A stretch of 64,000 nucleotides of DNA, from contig NZ_CP041247.1 in the NCBI RefSeq assembly GCF_006711645.1, positions 3,596,001 to 3,660,000 on the forward strand, given 5' to 3'. This document shows, one piece after another, positions 10,539 to 19,261 of this stretch (positions within the stretch are counted from its first letter, which is position 1; every line of letters starts with the position of its first letter). The DNA is from Klebsiella electrica (GTDB taxonomy: Bacteria > Pseudomonadota > Gammaproteobacteria > Enterobacterales > Enterobacteriaceae). The translations under genes were made by a program, and so were the position numbers. The notes beneath the pieces are model-generated. The model was not told the origin of the DNA. It saw nothing but the letters and a program-made list of their open reading frames with translations, and made no database searches.

Positions 10539-10552
10539 CTTTCATTCGAAAT
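10539..10552. promoter_or_regulatory. Shared 14-bp motif, copy 2 (supH promoter)
   Basis: CTTTCATTCGAAAT differs by one base from the pflE copy and is flanked by AAA on its left, as AA is there. It lies just upstream of a plausible promoter (TTGTGC 10557-10562, 18-base spacer, TAGAAT 10581-10586) for supH. The function and binding protein are unknown. Confidence 0.48.
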
Positions 10553-10619
10553 AAATTTGTGCTTCAGGTCACATTGTAATTAGAATGTTACTGGTCAAAG
10601 TTAGCCAGGAGCATCTGTT

Positions 10620-11435
10620 ATGACCGTTAAAGTTATCGTCACCGATATGGACGGAACTTTTCTCAATGACGCCAGGCAGTACGATCGCCCGCGTTTTCTC
10701 GCGCAGTTCGCGCAGCTTCAGCAGCAGGGTATTGAATTTGTTGTCGCCAGCGGCAACCAGTACTATCAGCTGATCTCTTTTTTCCCGGAAATTCGCGAGC
10801 AGATCTCTTTTGTCGCCGAGAACGGTGCGCTGGTGTACGAACACGGCCAACAGCTGTTCCACGGCGAGCTGACCCGCCATGAATCCCAGGTGGTGATTGG
10901 CGAGCTGCTGAAAGACAGCCAGCTGAACTTCGTCGCCTGTGGCCTGGAGAGCGCCTACGTCAGCGACAAGGCGCCCGACGCTTTCGTTGCCCTGATGGCA
11001 AAACACTATCATCGCCTGCAGCGAATCAGCGATTATCAGAACATTAACGACACTCTGTTCAAATTCTCGCTGAATCTGCCCGATAGCGATATCCCGCAGC
11101 TTATCGATAAACTGCACGTTTCGCTCGATGGCATTATGAAGCCCGTGACCAGCGGTTTCGGCTTCGTTGATTTAATCATTCCCGGCCTGCATAAAGCGAA
11201 CGGCATCAGCCGCCTGCTCAAACGCTGGCAGCTTTCGCCGCAGGAGTGCGTCGCCATCGGCGACAGCGGCAACGATGCGGAAATGCTGAAGCTGGTGAAA
11301 TACGCTTTCGCCATGGGCAATGCCGCCGCAAGCATTAAATCTATCGCCGATTACACGACCGACGATAACAACCATCACGGCGCGCTGAAGGTCATTCAGG
11401 CCGTGCTCGATAAGACGCCGCCCTTCTCCTGCTGA
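10620..11435 (+). CDS. supH: HAD-superfamily sugar phosphatase SupH/YbiV
   Basis: This 271-residue Cof-type (class IIB) HAD phosphatase matches E. coli YbiV in length and start. Motif I is DMDGTFLN at residues 9-16 (nucleophile Asp9, acid/base Asp11). Motif II is in VVASGNQ, motif III a Lys near residue 190, and motif [12 protein letters not shown] near residue 215. The cap domain lies between motifs II and III. YbiV dephosphorylates small sugar phosphates. The start at 10620 follows AGGA. A strong terminator ends the gene. It shares an upstream motif with pflE and ybiU, suggesting common control. Confidence 0.93.
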   Translation: MTVKVIVTDMDGTFLNDARQYDRPRFLAQFAQLQQQGIEFVVASGNQYYQLISFFPEIREQISFVAENGALVYEHGQQLFHGELTRHESQVVIGELLKDSQLNFVACGLESAYVSDKAPDAFVALMAKHYHRLQRISDYQNINDTLFKFSLNLPDSDIPQLIDKLHVSLDGIMKPVTSGFGFVDLIIPGLHKANGISRLLKRWQLSPQECVAIGDSGNDAEMLKLVKYAFAMGNAAASIKSIADYTTDDNNHHGALKVIQAVLDKTPPFSC

Positions 11436-11441
11436 CCGCTG

Positions 11442-11467
11442 ACCGGGGCCTCCTGTCCCGGTTTTTT
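11442..11467 (+). terminator. Rho-independent terminator of supH
   Basis: ACCGGG (11442-11447) pairs with CCCGGT (11457-11462) around a nine-base loop and is followed by a run of six T. It lies seven bases after the supH stop. Confidence 0.8.
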
Positions 11468-11545
11468 CATTTTGTGCGCCCCCTCTGATTTTTAAACTTG
11501 CATTAACTTAAATTTAACCTAAATTAACGTTTGTAAGATTTAATA

Positions 11546-11559
11546 CTTTCGAATGAAAG
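11546..11559. promoter_or_regulatory. Shared 14-bp motif, copy 3, inverted (ybiU promoter)
   Basis: CTTTCGAATGAAAG is the exact reverse complement of the pflE copy CTTTCATTCGAAAG. It lies about 22 bases upstream of the ybiU start in AT-rich sequence. With copies 1 and 2 it marks three neighbouring transcription units. Confidence 0.48.
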
Positions 11560-11581
11560 ATGAAAGCTGAATGAGGTCACC

Positions 11582-12847
11582 ATGGCTGCTATCTACACCC
11601 ACGAAACATTACCCGCCGACCACAAATCGGCGATTCGTCAAATGAAACAGCATCTGTGCGCGCAAATCGGCGATGTGCAGGCGGTATTCGATCGCCTCAG
11701 CGCAAAGATTAGCGCCCGCCTGGAAGAGATTGAGGCGTTGAAAGCCCGCGGCGAGGATGTCTGGCCGGTGATCCCGTTCAGCGATATCGCGCAAGGGAAA
11801 GTCAGTGACGCCCAGCGCGAGGCCATTAAGCGTCGCGGCTGCGCGGTCATCAAAGGCCACTTCTCGCGTGAACGGGCGCTGGCCTGGGATAACGCGATGC
11901 TTGAATATCTTGACCGTAACCATTTCGACGATGTCTACAAAGGCCCGGGCGATACCTTCTTCGGCTCACTTGACGCTTCACGCCCGGAGATTTACCCGAT
12001 CTACTGGTCACAGGCGCAGATGCAGGCGCGCCAGAGCGATGAGATGGCGGCCGTACAGTCCTTCCTCAACCGCCTGTGGACCTTTAACCATGATGGCAAG
12101 CAGTGGTTCGACCCGGACGTGAGCGTTATCTATCCGGATCGCATCCGCCGCCGCCCGCCGGGAACCACCTCGAAAGGGTTGGGCGCACACACCGATTCCG
12201 GCGCGCTGGAGCGCTGGCTGCTGCCGGCCTATCAGCGCGTCTTCGCCAACGTCTTTAACGGCAATATTGATGCCTATGATCCGTGGGATGCGGCGCACCG
12301 TACCGAAGTCGAAGAGTACACCGTCGACAACACCACCAAATGCTCCGTCTTCCGGACTTTCCAGGGCTGGACCGCGCTCTCGGATATGATTCCCGATCAG
12401 GGGCTGCTGCACGTAGTGCCGATTCCGGAGGCGATGGCGTATGTTCTGCTGCGCCCGCTGCTGGACGATGTGCCGGACGATGAGCTGTGCGGCGTGGCGC
12501 CGGGGAAAGTGCTGCCGGTTTCCGGGAAATGGCATCCGCTGCTGATCAAAGCGCTCAGTTCTATCCCGGCGCTCAATGCCGGTGATTCGGTATGGTGGCA
12601 CTGCGATGTTATCCACTCGGTGGCGCCGGTGGAAAACCAGCAGGGCTGGGGCAATGTGATGTACATTCCCGCCGCGCCGATGTGCGAGAAAAACCTCGCC
12701 TATGCGCAGAAGGTCAAGCTGGCGCTGGAAAACGGCGCTTCGCCGGGTGACTTCCCTCGTGAAGATTATGAGACCGACTGGCAGGATCGCTTTACCCTCG
12801 ACGATCTCAATATTCATGGCAAACGGGCGCTGGGCATCGTCGTCTAG
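11582..12847 (+). CDS. ybiU: DUF1479 protein YbiU
   Basis: The 421-residue protein belongs to DUF1479, a family with a predicted double-stranded beta-helix (cupin/2-oxoglutarate oxygenase-like) fold. Candidate metal ligands are His/Asp in GLGAHTDSGALER near residue 200 and WWHCDVIHSV near residue 340, but no reaction is established for the family. ATG 11582 follows GAGG. The gene ends convergently with the LacI gene; the four bases CTAG supply both stop codons. Its promoter carries the motif shared with pflE and supH. Confidence 0.9.
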   Translation: MAAIYTHETLPADHKSAIRQMKQHLCAQIGDVQAVFDRLSAKISARLEEIEALKARGEDVWPVIPFSDIAQGKVSDAQREAIKRRGCAVIKGHFSRERALAWDNAMLEYLDRNHFDDVYKGPGDTFFGSLDASRPEIYPIYWSQAQMQARQSDEMAAVQSFLNRLWTFNHDGKQWFDPDVSVIYPDRIRRRPPGTTSKGLGAHTDSGALERWLLPAYQRVFANVFNGNIDAYDPWDAAHRTEVEEYTVDNTTKCSVFRTFQGWTALSDMIPDQGLLHVVPIPEAMAYVLLRPLLDDVPDDELCGVAPGKVLPVSGKWHPLLIKALSSIPALNAGDSVWWHCDVIHSVAPVENQQGWGNVMYIPAAPMCEKNLAYAQKVKLALENGASPGDFPREDYETDWQDRFTLDDLNIHGKRALGIVV

Positions 12848-13917
12848 TCGTCGTAGAGTCCGGCCTGCGCAACCGTGGTCAGACGGTTACCGGAGCGTAT
12901 CCGCCTGACCGAGTCCCGTACCACCAGCGTGCCGTGCAGCAGCAGCGAGCCGCGCGGCGCATCCGGGCGAATCAGCCGCTGCTGAAGCAGATGCACCGCT
13001 TCCGTCCCCAGCTCGTCACGCGGGACGTGGACCGCAGTCAGCGGCACATCCTGAATGGCGGCCAGGTTGAAACCGTCGATACTCATCACCGAAATATCCT
13101 GCGGCACTCGCAGCCCGCGCTTTTGCAGCGCGCTCACCGTCCCGGCGACCATAAAATCTCCGCCGACCAAAAAGGCCGTTGGCAGCGGTTTGCCTGCCCG
13201 CGCGTCGAGCCACTCCCCCACCCGCTGTTCGCTGTCCCTGGCGCTGAAACTGGCGACCGTAAGCAGGTCGCGCCCATCGGTGAAATGCAGGTTGCGCATC
13301 CGCCAGGCCTCTTTGATACCTGCCAGCCTCAGATCCATGGTGTAACGGCGCAGGCACATCACATTCAGCACCGCCTGATGCCCCATCTCAAACAGATACT
13401 GCGCGGCAAACTGGCCGATCAGCCGATGATCCGGCGCAATGGAGGAGAGGCGCATCGCTTCGTCGCGGCAGTTGAGCAGCACGCAGGGTTTCGCCAGATC
13501 TACCGCCAGATCGTGAATATGCGGATCGTCAATCCCCAGCAGGATCGCCGCTTCGGTTTCCGGTTCGTTCATACGGGCCAGGAACTGATTGGCATCGCTG
13601 TCGTTCTCTTCCAGCGCGCAGGTTCGCAGGCGCACCTCATGGGCGGCCAGCGCGTGGTGGATGCTCTGAATAACCCGGTAGTAATAGATATCAGAACGTT
13701 CATCAAACGCCCGCTGCGGCGCAAAGACCACCAGGCTATTGAGCAGCATACGCCCGGCGGCGATGCCTTCCAGCACCCCCATTTCTCGCGCGCACGTCAG
13801 CACGGCCCGCCGGGCCTTCTCGCTGGTGTTCGCTTTTCCTGCCAGCACTCTGGAAACCGTGCTCGCCGACATCCCGGTCCGGCTGGCGATCTCGGCTATT
13901 TTTAGCTTTTTATCCAT
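12844..13917 (-). CDS. LacI-family transcriptional regulator
   Basis: The N-terminal LacI helix-turn-helix reads KIAEIASRTGMSASTVSRVL, with hinge sequence around residues 45-60. A periplasmic-binding-protein-like effector domain follows (VFAPQR, ILLGIDD, DGFNLAAIQDVPLTAV). The start MDKKLKIAE at 13917 has GGAG about 13 bases ahead and fits the family; a longer TTG start at 13941 is possible but has no good ribosome site. It is divergent from the MFS transporter and GH31 gene, so it probably controls them in response to their sugar substrate. Two palindromes with ATGAAA/TTTCAT arms lie between. It is not the known regulator of any E. coli gene at this place. Confidence 0.9.
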   Translation of the reverse strand: MDKKLKIAEIASRTGMSASTVSRVLAGKANTSEKARRAVLTCAREMGVLEGIAAGRMLLNSLVVFAPQRAFDERSDIYYYRVIQSIHHALAAHEVRLRTCALEENDSDANQFLARMNEPETEAAILLGIDDPHIHDLAVDLAKPCVLLNCRDEAMRLSSIAPDHRLIGQFAAQYLFEMGHQAVLNVMCLRRYTMDLRLAGIKEAWRMRNLHFTDGRDLLTVASFSARDSEQRVGEWLDARAGKPLPTAFLVGGDFMVAGTVSALQKRGLRVPQDISVMSIDGFNLAAIQDVPLTAVHVPRDELGTEAVHLLQQRLIRPDAPRGSLLLHGTLVVRDSVRRIRSGNRLTTVAQAGLYDD

Positions 13918-13942
13918 TTTGTGATCCAGCTCCATCTTCAAA

Positions 13943-13958
13943 ATGAAAGAATTTTCAT
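13943..13958. promoter_or_regulatory. Candidate LacI-family operator, copy 1
   Basis: ATGAAAGAATTTTCAT has perfect six-base arms around four bases, the even-symmetry layout of LacI-type operators. It lies just upstream of the regulator's start, so autoregulation is likely. It overlaps a degenerate copy of the CTTTCATT motif on the other strand. Confidence 0.5.
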
Positions 13959-14017
13959 CATCTGTAAATCCAGATTACCAAGGAAATGAGTGCCTCTTCA
14001 GTGAGCATTTCGCCATC

Positions 14018-14037
14018 TTATGAAAAAACTTTCATAA
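14018..14037. promoter_or_regulatory. Candidate LacI-family operator, copy 2
   Basis: TTATGAAAAAACTTTCATAA has perfect eight-base arms around AAAC. It shares the ATGAAA-N4-TTTCAT core with the 13943 site. It lies in the promoter region of the MFS/GH31 operon, about 180 bases before the transporter start. Confidence 0.55.
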
Positions 14038-14217
14038 ATAACGCTACTGCCCGCCGGTTTTCTCGCCTAACCTGAATTGGTCCGATAACTTCCATACTAG
14101 TTACCCGGATATAAGAAGAAATAAAACGATATTATTCAAAATATTACAGGAACCGGTATGACAACTCGTTGCGCGAGCCGGTCATTACCCTACATTAAAA
14201 ATCTTGTGGAGAGTTCT

Positions 14218-15519
14218 ATGAGTCAAGGCCTCAACAACGATATCACCGCCAGCAAATCCCGGCGGGTGGTAAAAAATCTGCGCTGGTGGATGCTGGTCCT
14301 TTTTTTACTCGGCGTCACCGTCAACTACATCACACGCAACTCTCTGGGGATTATCGCCCCGGAACTGAAAGTCTCGCTCGGCATCACCACCGAACAGTAT
14401 TCGTGGATTGTCGGCGCGTTTCAGTTGGCCTACACCGTTTTCCAACCGCTGTGCGGCTGGCTTATCGACGTCATCGGCCTGAAGCTCGGCTTTATGATTT
14501 GCGCCACGCTGTGGGCCATTGCCTGTATCGCTCACGCGGGTGCCGGTAGCTGGCTGCACCTGGCTATCCTGCGCTTCTTTATGGGCGGTGCGGAAGCCGC
14601 CGCCACGCCGGCAAACGCCAAAACCATCGGCGAATGGTTCCCGAAATCGGAACGTCCGATCGCCGCCGGTTGGGCTGGCGTCGGCTTCTCGATTGGCGCG
14701 ATGCTGGCGCCGCCGATTATCTACTTTGCCCATGCCTCCTTCGGCTGGCAGGGCGCGTTTATGTTTACCGGGGTACTGGCGCTGCTGTGGGTCGTGCTGT
14801 GGTGGGTGTTTTATAACAATCCTGAAAAACATCCGAACCTCGGCAAAAGCGAACTGACCTTCATTCGTCAGGACAATGAACCGCCGGCGGTGAAGCTGCC
14901 GTTCTTCACGGCGCTAAAAACCGTTTCGAAAAATAAGCGCTTTTACGGTATTGCGATTCCGGCTTTCATGGCCGAGCCGGCCTGGGCGGTACTGAGCTTT
15001 TGGGTCCCGCTGTACCTCGCTAAAGAGCACGGAATGGACCTGAAACAGATTGCCATGTTCGCCTGGCTGCCGTTTCTCGCCGCCGACCTCGGCAGCGTCG
15101 TCAGCGGCTATCTGACCAGACTGTACACCCGCTGGTTCGGCTGTACCCGTGTGAACTCGGTGGTCGCCAGTTCGGTGACCGGCGCCTTCCTGATGATTTC
15201 GCTGGCTCTCGTCGCCATCACCCGCGACCCCTACATCACCATCGTGCTGATCTCCATCGGCGGCTTCGGCCACCAGATTATCTCCTGCATGCTGAGCGCG
15301 CTGGTGGTGGAGTCGTTTGATAAAGGCCAGATGGCGACCGTCAACGGGATGCGCGGTTCCGCCGCCTGGATTGCCAGCTTCCTGTTCTCGTTATTAATCG
15401 GGGTGACCGCCGACAAAATCGGCTTCAACCCGCTGTTTATCGCCATGGGGTTCTTTGACCTGATTGGCGCCCTCTTCCTGGTGGCATTTATTGCTGAACG
15501 TCGCGCCAAACGCGCCTGA
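14218..15519 (+). CDS. MFS transporter, anion:cation symporter (ACS/GudP-ExuT-like)
   Basis: The transporter has about twelve membrane segments. The first is WWMLVLFLLGVTVNYITRNSL, and a signature near residue 85 (GWLIDVIGLKLG) marks loop 2-3. The family moves hexuronates, glucarate and similar organic anions with protons. ATG 14218 follows GGAGAG; an in-frame ATG at 14158 with AGGA would add 20 residues and cannot be excluded. The start of the GH31 gene lies 14 bases past its stop, so transporter and glycosidase form one unit, probably for uptake and hydrolysis of one glycoside. The LacI regulator is divergent. The substrate is not known. Confidence 0.85.
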   Translation: MSQGLNNDITASKSRRVVKNLRWWMLVLFLLGVTVNYITRNSLGIIAPELKVSLGITTEQYSWIVGAFQLAYTVFQPLCGWLIDVIGLKLGFMICATLWAIACIAHAGAGSWLHLAILRFFMGGAEAAATPANAKTIGEWFPKSERPIAAGWAGVGFSIGAMLAPPIIYFAHASFGWQGAFMFTGVLALLWVVLWWVFYNNPEKHPNLGKSELTFIRQDNEPPAVKLPFFTALKTVSKNKRFYGIAIPAFMAEPAWAVLSFWVPLYLAKEHGMDLKQIAMFAWLPFLAADLGSVVSGYLTRLYTRWFGCTRVNSVVASSVTGAFLMISLALVAITRDPYITIVLISIGGFGHQIISCMLSALVVESFDKGQMATVNGMRGSAAWIASFLFSLLIGVTADKIGFNPLFIAMGFFDLIGALFLVAFIAERRAKRA

Positions 15520-15533
15520 GAATGGATATAAAG

Positions 15534-17900
15534 ATGAAAACGCTTAAACACTGGACATTACACCAACAGTTGGCTCATCACGTTGAGTTAACTATCGACG
15601 GGCAGCACACGCTGTGCCTGTATGTACTGGAAGAGAACCTGTTCCGCGTCCTGCTCAAGCGTAAAGGCCAGCTGGCGCTGGACCGCACCTGGAGCATTGC
15701 ACCGCAGCAGGACGTGCCGTGGGAAGGCCGTCCTCGTGAGGATCTGAGCGGTTTTAGCCTGCCTGCGTGGACGCTTGAACAACACGCTGACAGCCTGACG
15801 GTCGCCACCGGACAGCTGCGCGTCACCGTCCACCAGCCGCTGTGGCTGGAGTGGAGCTATCGTCACGACGACGGCGAGTGGCTGCCGCTGGTCAATGACC
15901 GCCCCACCAGCGCCTATCTGCTCAATGCCCACGGCGACGGTGCGGCGCACTACCTGAGCCGCCGCAAGGACGAACGGTTTTACGGGCTTGGCGAGAAGGC
16001 CGGCGATCTTCAGCGCAACGGTAAACGCTATGAAATGCGTAATCTCGATGCGATGGGCTATAACGCCGCCAGTACCGACCCGCTGTACAAACACATTCCC
16101 TTTACCCTCACCCAGCGTAGCGACATCAGCTACGGCCTGTTCTACGATAACCTGAGCAGCTGCTGGCTGGATCTGGGCAATGAAATTGATAACTACCACA
16201 CCGCCTACCGCCGCTGGCAGGCGGAAGCAGGCGATATCGATTACTACCTGTTCACCGGCCGACGGGCGCTGGACGTCACCAAAGCGTTTGTGCGCCTGAC
16301 CGGCAAAACGCTGTTCGGGCCGAAATGGAGTCTCGGCTACAGCGGCTCCACTATGCACTACACCGACGCGCCGGATGCGCAAAATCAGCTGATGAACTTT
16401 ATCCGCCTGTGCGAAGAGCATGCGATTCCCTGCGACTCGTTCCAGCTCTCTTCCGGCTATACCTCGATCAACGGCAAGCGCTACGTGTTTAACTGGAACT
16501 ATGACAAGGTGCCGCAGCCGAAAGTGCTGAGCCAGAGTTTCCATGATGCCGGAATAAAACTGGCGGCCAATATTAAACCCTGTCTGTTGCAGGACCATCC
16601 GCGCTATAGCGAAGTGGCGGAAAAAGGGTTATTTATTCGCGACTCGGAGAGCGACGCGCCGGAACGCTCAAGCTTCTGGGATGACGAAGGATCGCACCTC
16701 GACTTCACGAATCCGCAAACCGTCGCCTGGTGGCAGGACGGCGTTACCCGTCAGTTGCTGGAGATGGGCATCGATTCCACCTGGAATGATAATAACGAAT
16801 TTGAAGTCTGGGACGGCGAAGCCCGCTGCCACGGCTTTGGCCAGAACATCGCCATCAAGCATATTCGTCCGGTGATGCCGCTGCTGATGATGCGCGCCTC
16901 AATGGAAGCCCAACAGCATTTCGCACCGCAAAAGCGGCCGTATCTGATCTCCCGCTCCGGCTGCGCCGGGATGCAGCGCTACGTCCAGACCTGGAGCGGC
17001 GATAACCGCACCAACTGGGAGACACTGCGCTATAACACCCGCATGGGGCTGGGGATGAGTTTGTCCGGCTTATATAACGTTGGTCATGACGTCGGCGGTT
17101 TTTCCGGTGATAAACCGGATGCCGAGCTGTTTGTACGCTGGGTGCAGAATGGCGTGATGCACCCGCGCTTTACCATCCACTCATGGAACGATGACCAGAC
17201 GGTCAACGAGGCGTGGATGTATCCGGGCGTGACCCCGGCGATTCGCAGCGCGATTGAACTGCGCTATCGCCTGCTGCCCTATCTGTATACGCTGCTGTGG
17301 CAGGCCCATGCCGACGATGAACCGATGCTGCGACCGACGTTCCTCGATCATGAGCACGATCCACAAACCTTTGAAGAGTGTGATGATTTCCTGCTGGGGC
17401 GCGATCTGCTGGTCGCCAGCGTCGTCGAACCGGGCCAGCGTCAGCGCCGGGTGTGGCTGCCGGAAAGCACCGCCGGCTGGTACGATTTTTATAGCGGGGA
17501 GTGGTTCTCCGGCGGCCAGTGGATAACGCGGGATGCGCCGCTGGAACATCTGCCGCTGCTGGTCCGCGCCGGAGCCGGTCTGCCGCTCAGCGAACGCCTC
17601 ACCCACGTCAGCGCGACAAAAGACGATCAGCGCGAGCTGAAGCTGTTCCCGCTCAAAGGCGTGGGGTCGTCGCAGGGCCTGCTGTTTGAGGACGATGGCG
17701 AAAGCTGGGGCTATAAAGAGGATGATGCGCTGTGGCTGACGTGGGAGATGGTCTGCAGCAGCATGACCATCAACCTGCAGATTAACACCCGCGGCCATTA
17801 TCGCCCGGCATGGACGGCGCTGAAAGTGACGTTACCCGCTGGCGAAAAGCGCAAGCTGCTGATAAATGGTGAAGCCGCCAGCGAGTGGGTATTTGGTTAA
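15534..17900 (+). CDS. Glycoside hydrolase family 31 alpha-glycosidase
   Basis: This 788-residue GH31 enzyme cleaves terminal alpha-linked sugars by a retaining mechanism. An N-terminal beta-sandwich (residues 1-240, with GLGEKAGDLQRNGKRYEM) precedes the TIM barrel. The catalytic nucleophile is Asp419 in STWNDNNEFE and the acid/base Asp490 in TWSGDNRTNW; GLYNVGHDVGGF follows. No signal peptide is present, so it is cytoplasmic and acts on an imported glycoside. ATG 15534 was chosen over ATG 15522. It sits in an operon with the MFS transporter. The specificity (alpha-glucoside, alpha-xyloside or a sugar acid glycoside) cannot be told from sequence alone. Confidence 0.88.
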   Translation: MKTLKHWTLHQQLAHHVELTIDGQHTLCLYVLEENLFRVLLKRKGQLALDRTWSIAPQQDVPWEGRPREDLSGFSLPAWTLEQHADSLTVATGQLRVTVHQPLWLEWSYRHDDGEWLPLVNDRPTSAYLLNAHGDGAAHYLSRRKDERFYGLGEKAGDLQRNGKRYEMRNLDAMGYNAASTDPLYKHIPFTLTQRSDISYGLFYDNLSSCWLDLGNEIDNYHTAYRRWQAEAGDIDYYLFTGRRALDVTKAFVRLTGKTLFGPKWSLGYSGSTMHYTDAPDAQNQLMNFIRLCEEHAIPCDSFQLSSGYTSINGKRYVFNWNYDKVPQPKVLSQSFHDAGIKLAANIKPCLLQDHPRYSEVAEKGLFIRDSESDAPERSSFWDDEGSHLDFTNPQTVAWWQDGVTRQLLEMGIDSTWNDNNEFEVWDGEARCHGFGQNIAIKHIRPVMPLLMMRASMEAQQHFAPQKRPYLISRSGCAGMQRYVQTWSGDNRTNWETLRYNTRMGLGMSLSGLYNVGHDVGGFSGDKPDAELFVRWVQNGVMHPRFTIHSWNDDQTVNEAWMYPGVTPAIRSAIELRYRLLPYLYTLLWQAHADDEPMLRPTFLDHEHDPQTFEECDDFLLGRDLLVASVVEPGQRQRRVWLPESTAGWYDFYSGEWFSGGQWITRDAPLEHLPLLVRAGAGLPLSERLTHVSATKDDQRELKLFPLKGVGSSQGLLFEDDGESWGYKEDDALWLTWEMVCSSMTINLQINTRGHYRPAWTALKVTLPAGEKRKLLINGEAASEWVFG

Positions 17901-17915
17901 CCGATAAGCGTAAAG

Positions 17916-17942
17916 GCCCCGGGCACGCAACGTGACCGGGGC
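17916..17942 (+). terminator. Stem-loop after the GH31 gene
   Basis: GCCCCGG and CCGGGGC form a perfect seven-base stem around a 13-base loop 15 bases after the GH31 stop. There is no T tract, so this may be a weak or Rho-assisted terminator or simply a transcript-end structure. Confidence 0.4.
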
Positions 17943-18060
17943 GACAAGTTCGGCGGTAACGCCTGGTCCACGGGGATTCTTTCGCCAATGGGCTGAACAG
18001 TCGCTAAACGCAATTCAGTCGGGCATGCAATGCCCTGCCACCAGTCAGCCATCACATCTT

Positions 18061-19257
18061 TTACTTGCGTCCTAACGCATCCTGCCAGCGGCGCGTCAGA
18101 TAATTATGTTCATCCATAACGGAATTCCATACGGCAATATGGCTCATGCGCTGTTCATAACTGCCCCCATCGCGACGTTCTCCAGCGGGGATCAGCGGCG
18201 AGCCCCACGCGTCATAGAGCATTTCCGCCGCCGGTTTGCCGTCGTACCAGAAATCCCACTCGGCAGCGGAAAGATACTGACGGCTGCGTTCCGGGTTGGA
18301 TATATAATAACCCTGACGCGCCATCACCGCTCCCGGCCACCCGGACTGCCACCAGTTGAGATACTCATACGCCGCGTCCTTAATTTTCCCGGTCGCACAA
18401 CGTGAAAGGGACATACCACCATACCAGGCGCGATAGCCCTCCCGGGGGCGGGCCATTTTGTAACCACGTTGATGAAAATGATGGCGAAAATAGATAGGTG
18501 CCCACAGGCTCTGCACCTCAACCTGGTAATTATCGATCAAATCGCAAGCCTGCTCCTGGGTTGCCCAAAACGCGGCGAAATGCCCCTGCCGGTTAAGACG
18601 CGCCAGCCCCTGAGTCAGCAAATCGATCTCTTCCAGCGTCAGATTTCCGGTATTGGCAAAGCGGGCCATTCCGGCCCCCTGCATAGCCAGGGCCGCATCC
18701 AGCCCCCCCATCGCGGCATCTTCCTGCAACGCGACCTGCCCGGTCAGGGCTTCATGTAACAACCACCCCCAACTTTCCTCCTGCCCGCGTAGCGCGGCGG
18801 GGAGTCGATCGACGTGATAGGCGAAACTGTCGGCGTTGTGCGTCAAGGGCAGCATGCTAATGAGTTCGCCCGGCTGGCTACTTAGATGCAGGTTACGCTG
18901 TACGTAGAGCCGCTGCGCAGGCACGCAGCCATCGGCAAGGACTCCATCATCGCTGAGCGTACCGATTTTCGCTAATGCATTCACTTCGCCCCAATATTTC
19001 AGCCGCTTAATCTCCAACGGCTGAATGGCGCGCGCAGGCCAGACAAAATCAATATTATGAAACCACTGATCGTAGAGATCGTAACTTTCCGGATGCATCA
19101 CCGCGATCCGTTGCGCATCTTCTACGCTGTGCAGCAGATATTCGATTTTGATACCAAGATCCTGCTCTGCGCGCGCGCGCAGTATTTCGAGCAGCGTGAC
19201 GGAAGTTCCAAGCACGCGTAAGGTCAGCTGGTTATTAACGACGGCAGCAGAGTTCAT
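18061..19257 (-). CDS. PotD-like solute-binding protein without a signal peptide
   Basis: The 398-residue protein resembles the SBP family 1/8 receptors of polyamine-type ABC importers (PotD/PotF), with an EDAQRIAVMHPESYDLYDQW segment near residue 50 and WAPIYFRHHFHQRGY near residue 255. It begins MNSAAVVNNQLTLRVLG, with no hydrophobic leader or twin-Arg motif, and no permease or ATPase gene is nearby. The ATG at 19257 directly abuts AAGAGG, tighter than usual; upstream in-frame codons lie inside the GTPase gene. It is the last of eight genes in the minus-strand operon. It may be a cytoplasmic ligand-binding protein or may have lost its leader. Confidence 0.75.
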   Translation of the reverse strand: MNSAAVVNNQLTLRVLGTSVTLLEILRARAEQDLGIKIEYLLHSVEDAQRIAVMHPESYDLYDQWFHNIDFVWPARAIQPLEIKRLKYWGEVNALAKIGTLSDDGVLADGCVPAQRLYVQRNLHLSSQPGELISMLPLTHNADSFAYHVDRLPAALRGQEESWGWLLHEALTGQVALQEDAAMGGLDAALAMQGAGMARFANTGNLTLEEIDLLTQGLARLNRQGHFAAFWATQEQACDLIDNYQVEVQSLWAPIYFRHHFHQRGYKMARPREGYRAWYGGMSLSRCATGKIKDAAYEYLNWWQSGWPGAVMARQGYYISNPERSRQYLSAAEWDFWYDGKPAAEMLYDAWGSPLIPAGERRDGGSYEQRMSHIAVWNSVMDEHNYLTRRWQDALGRK

Positions 19258-19261
19258 CCTC

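Noticed and set aside
12934..13905. A 323-codon plus-strand open frame
   Set aside because: Antisense to the LacI-family gene, which has a convincing helix-turn-helix.
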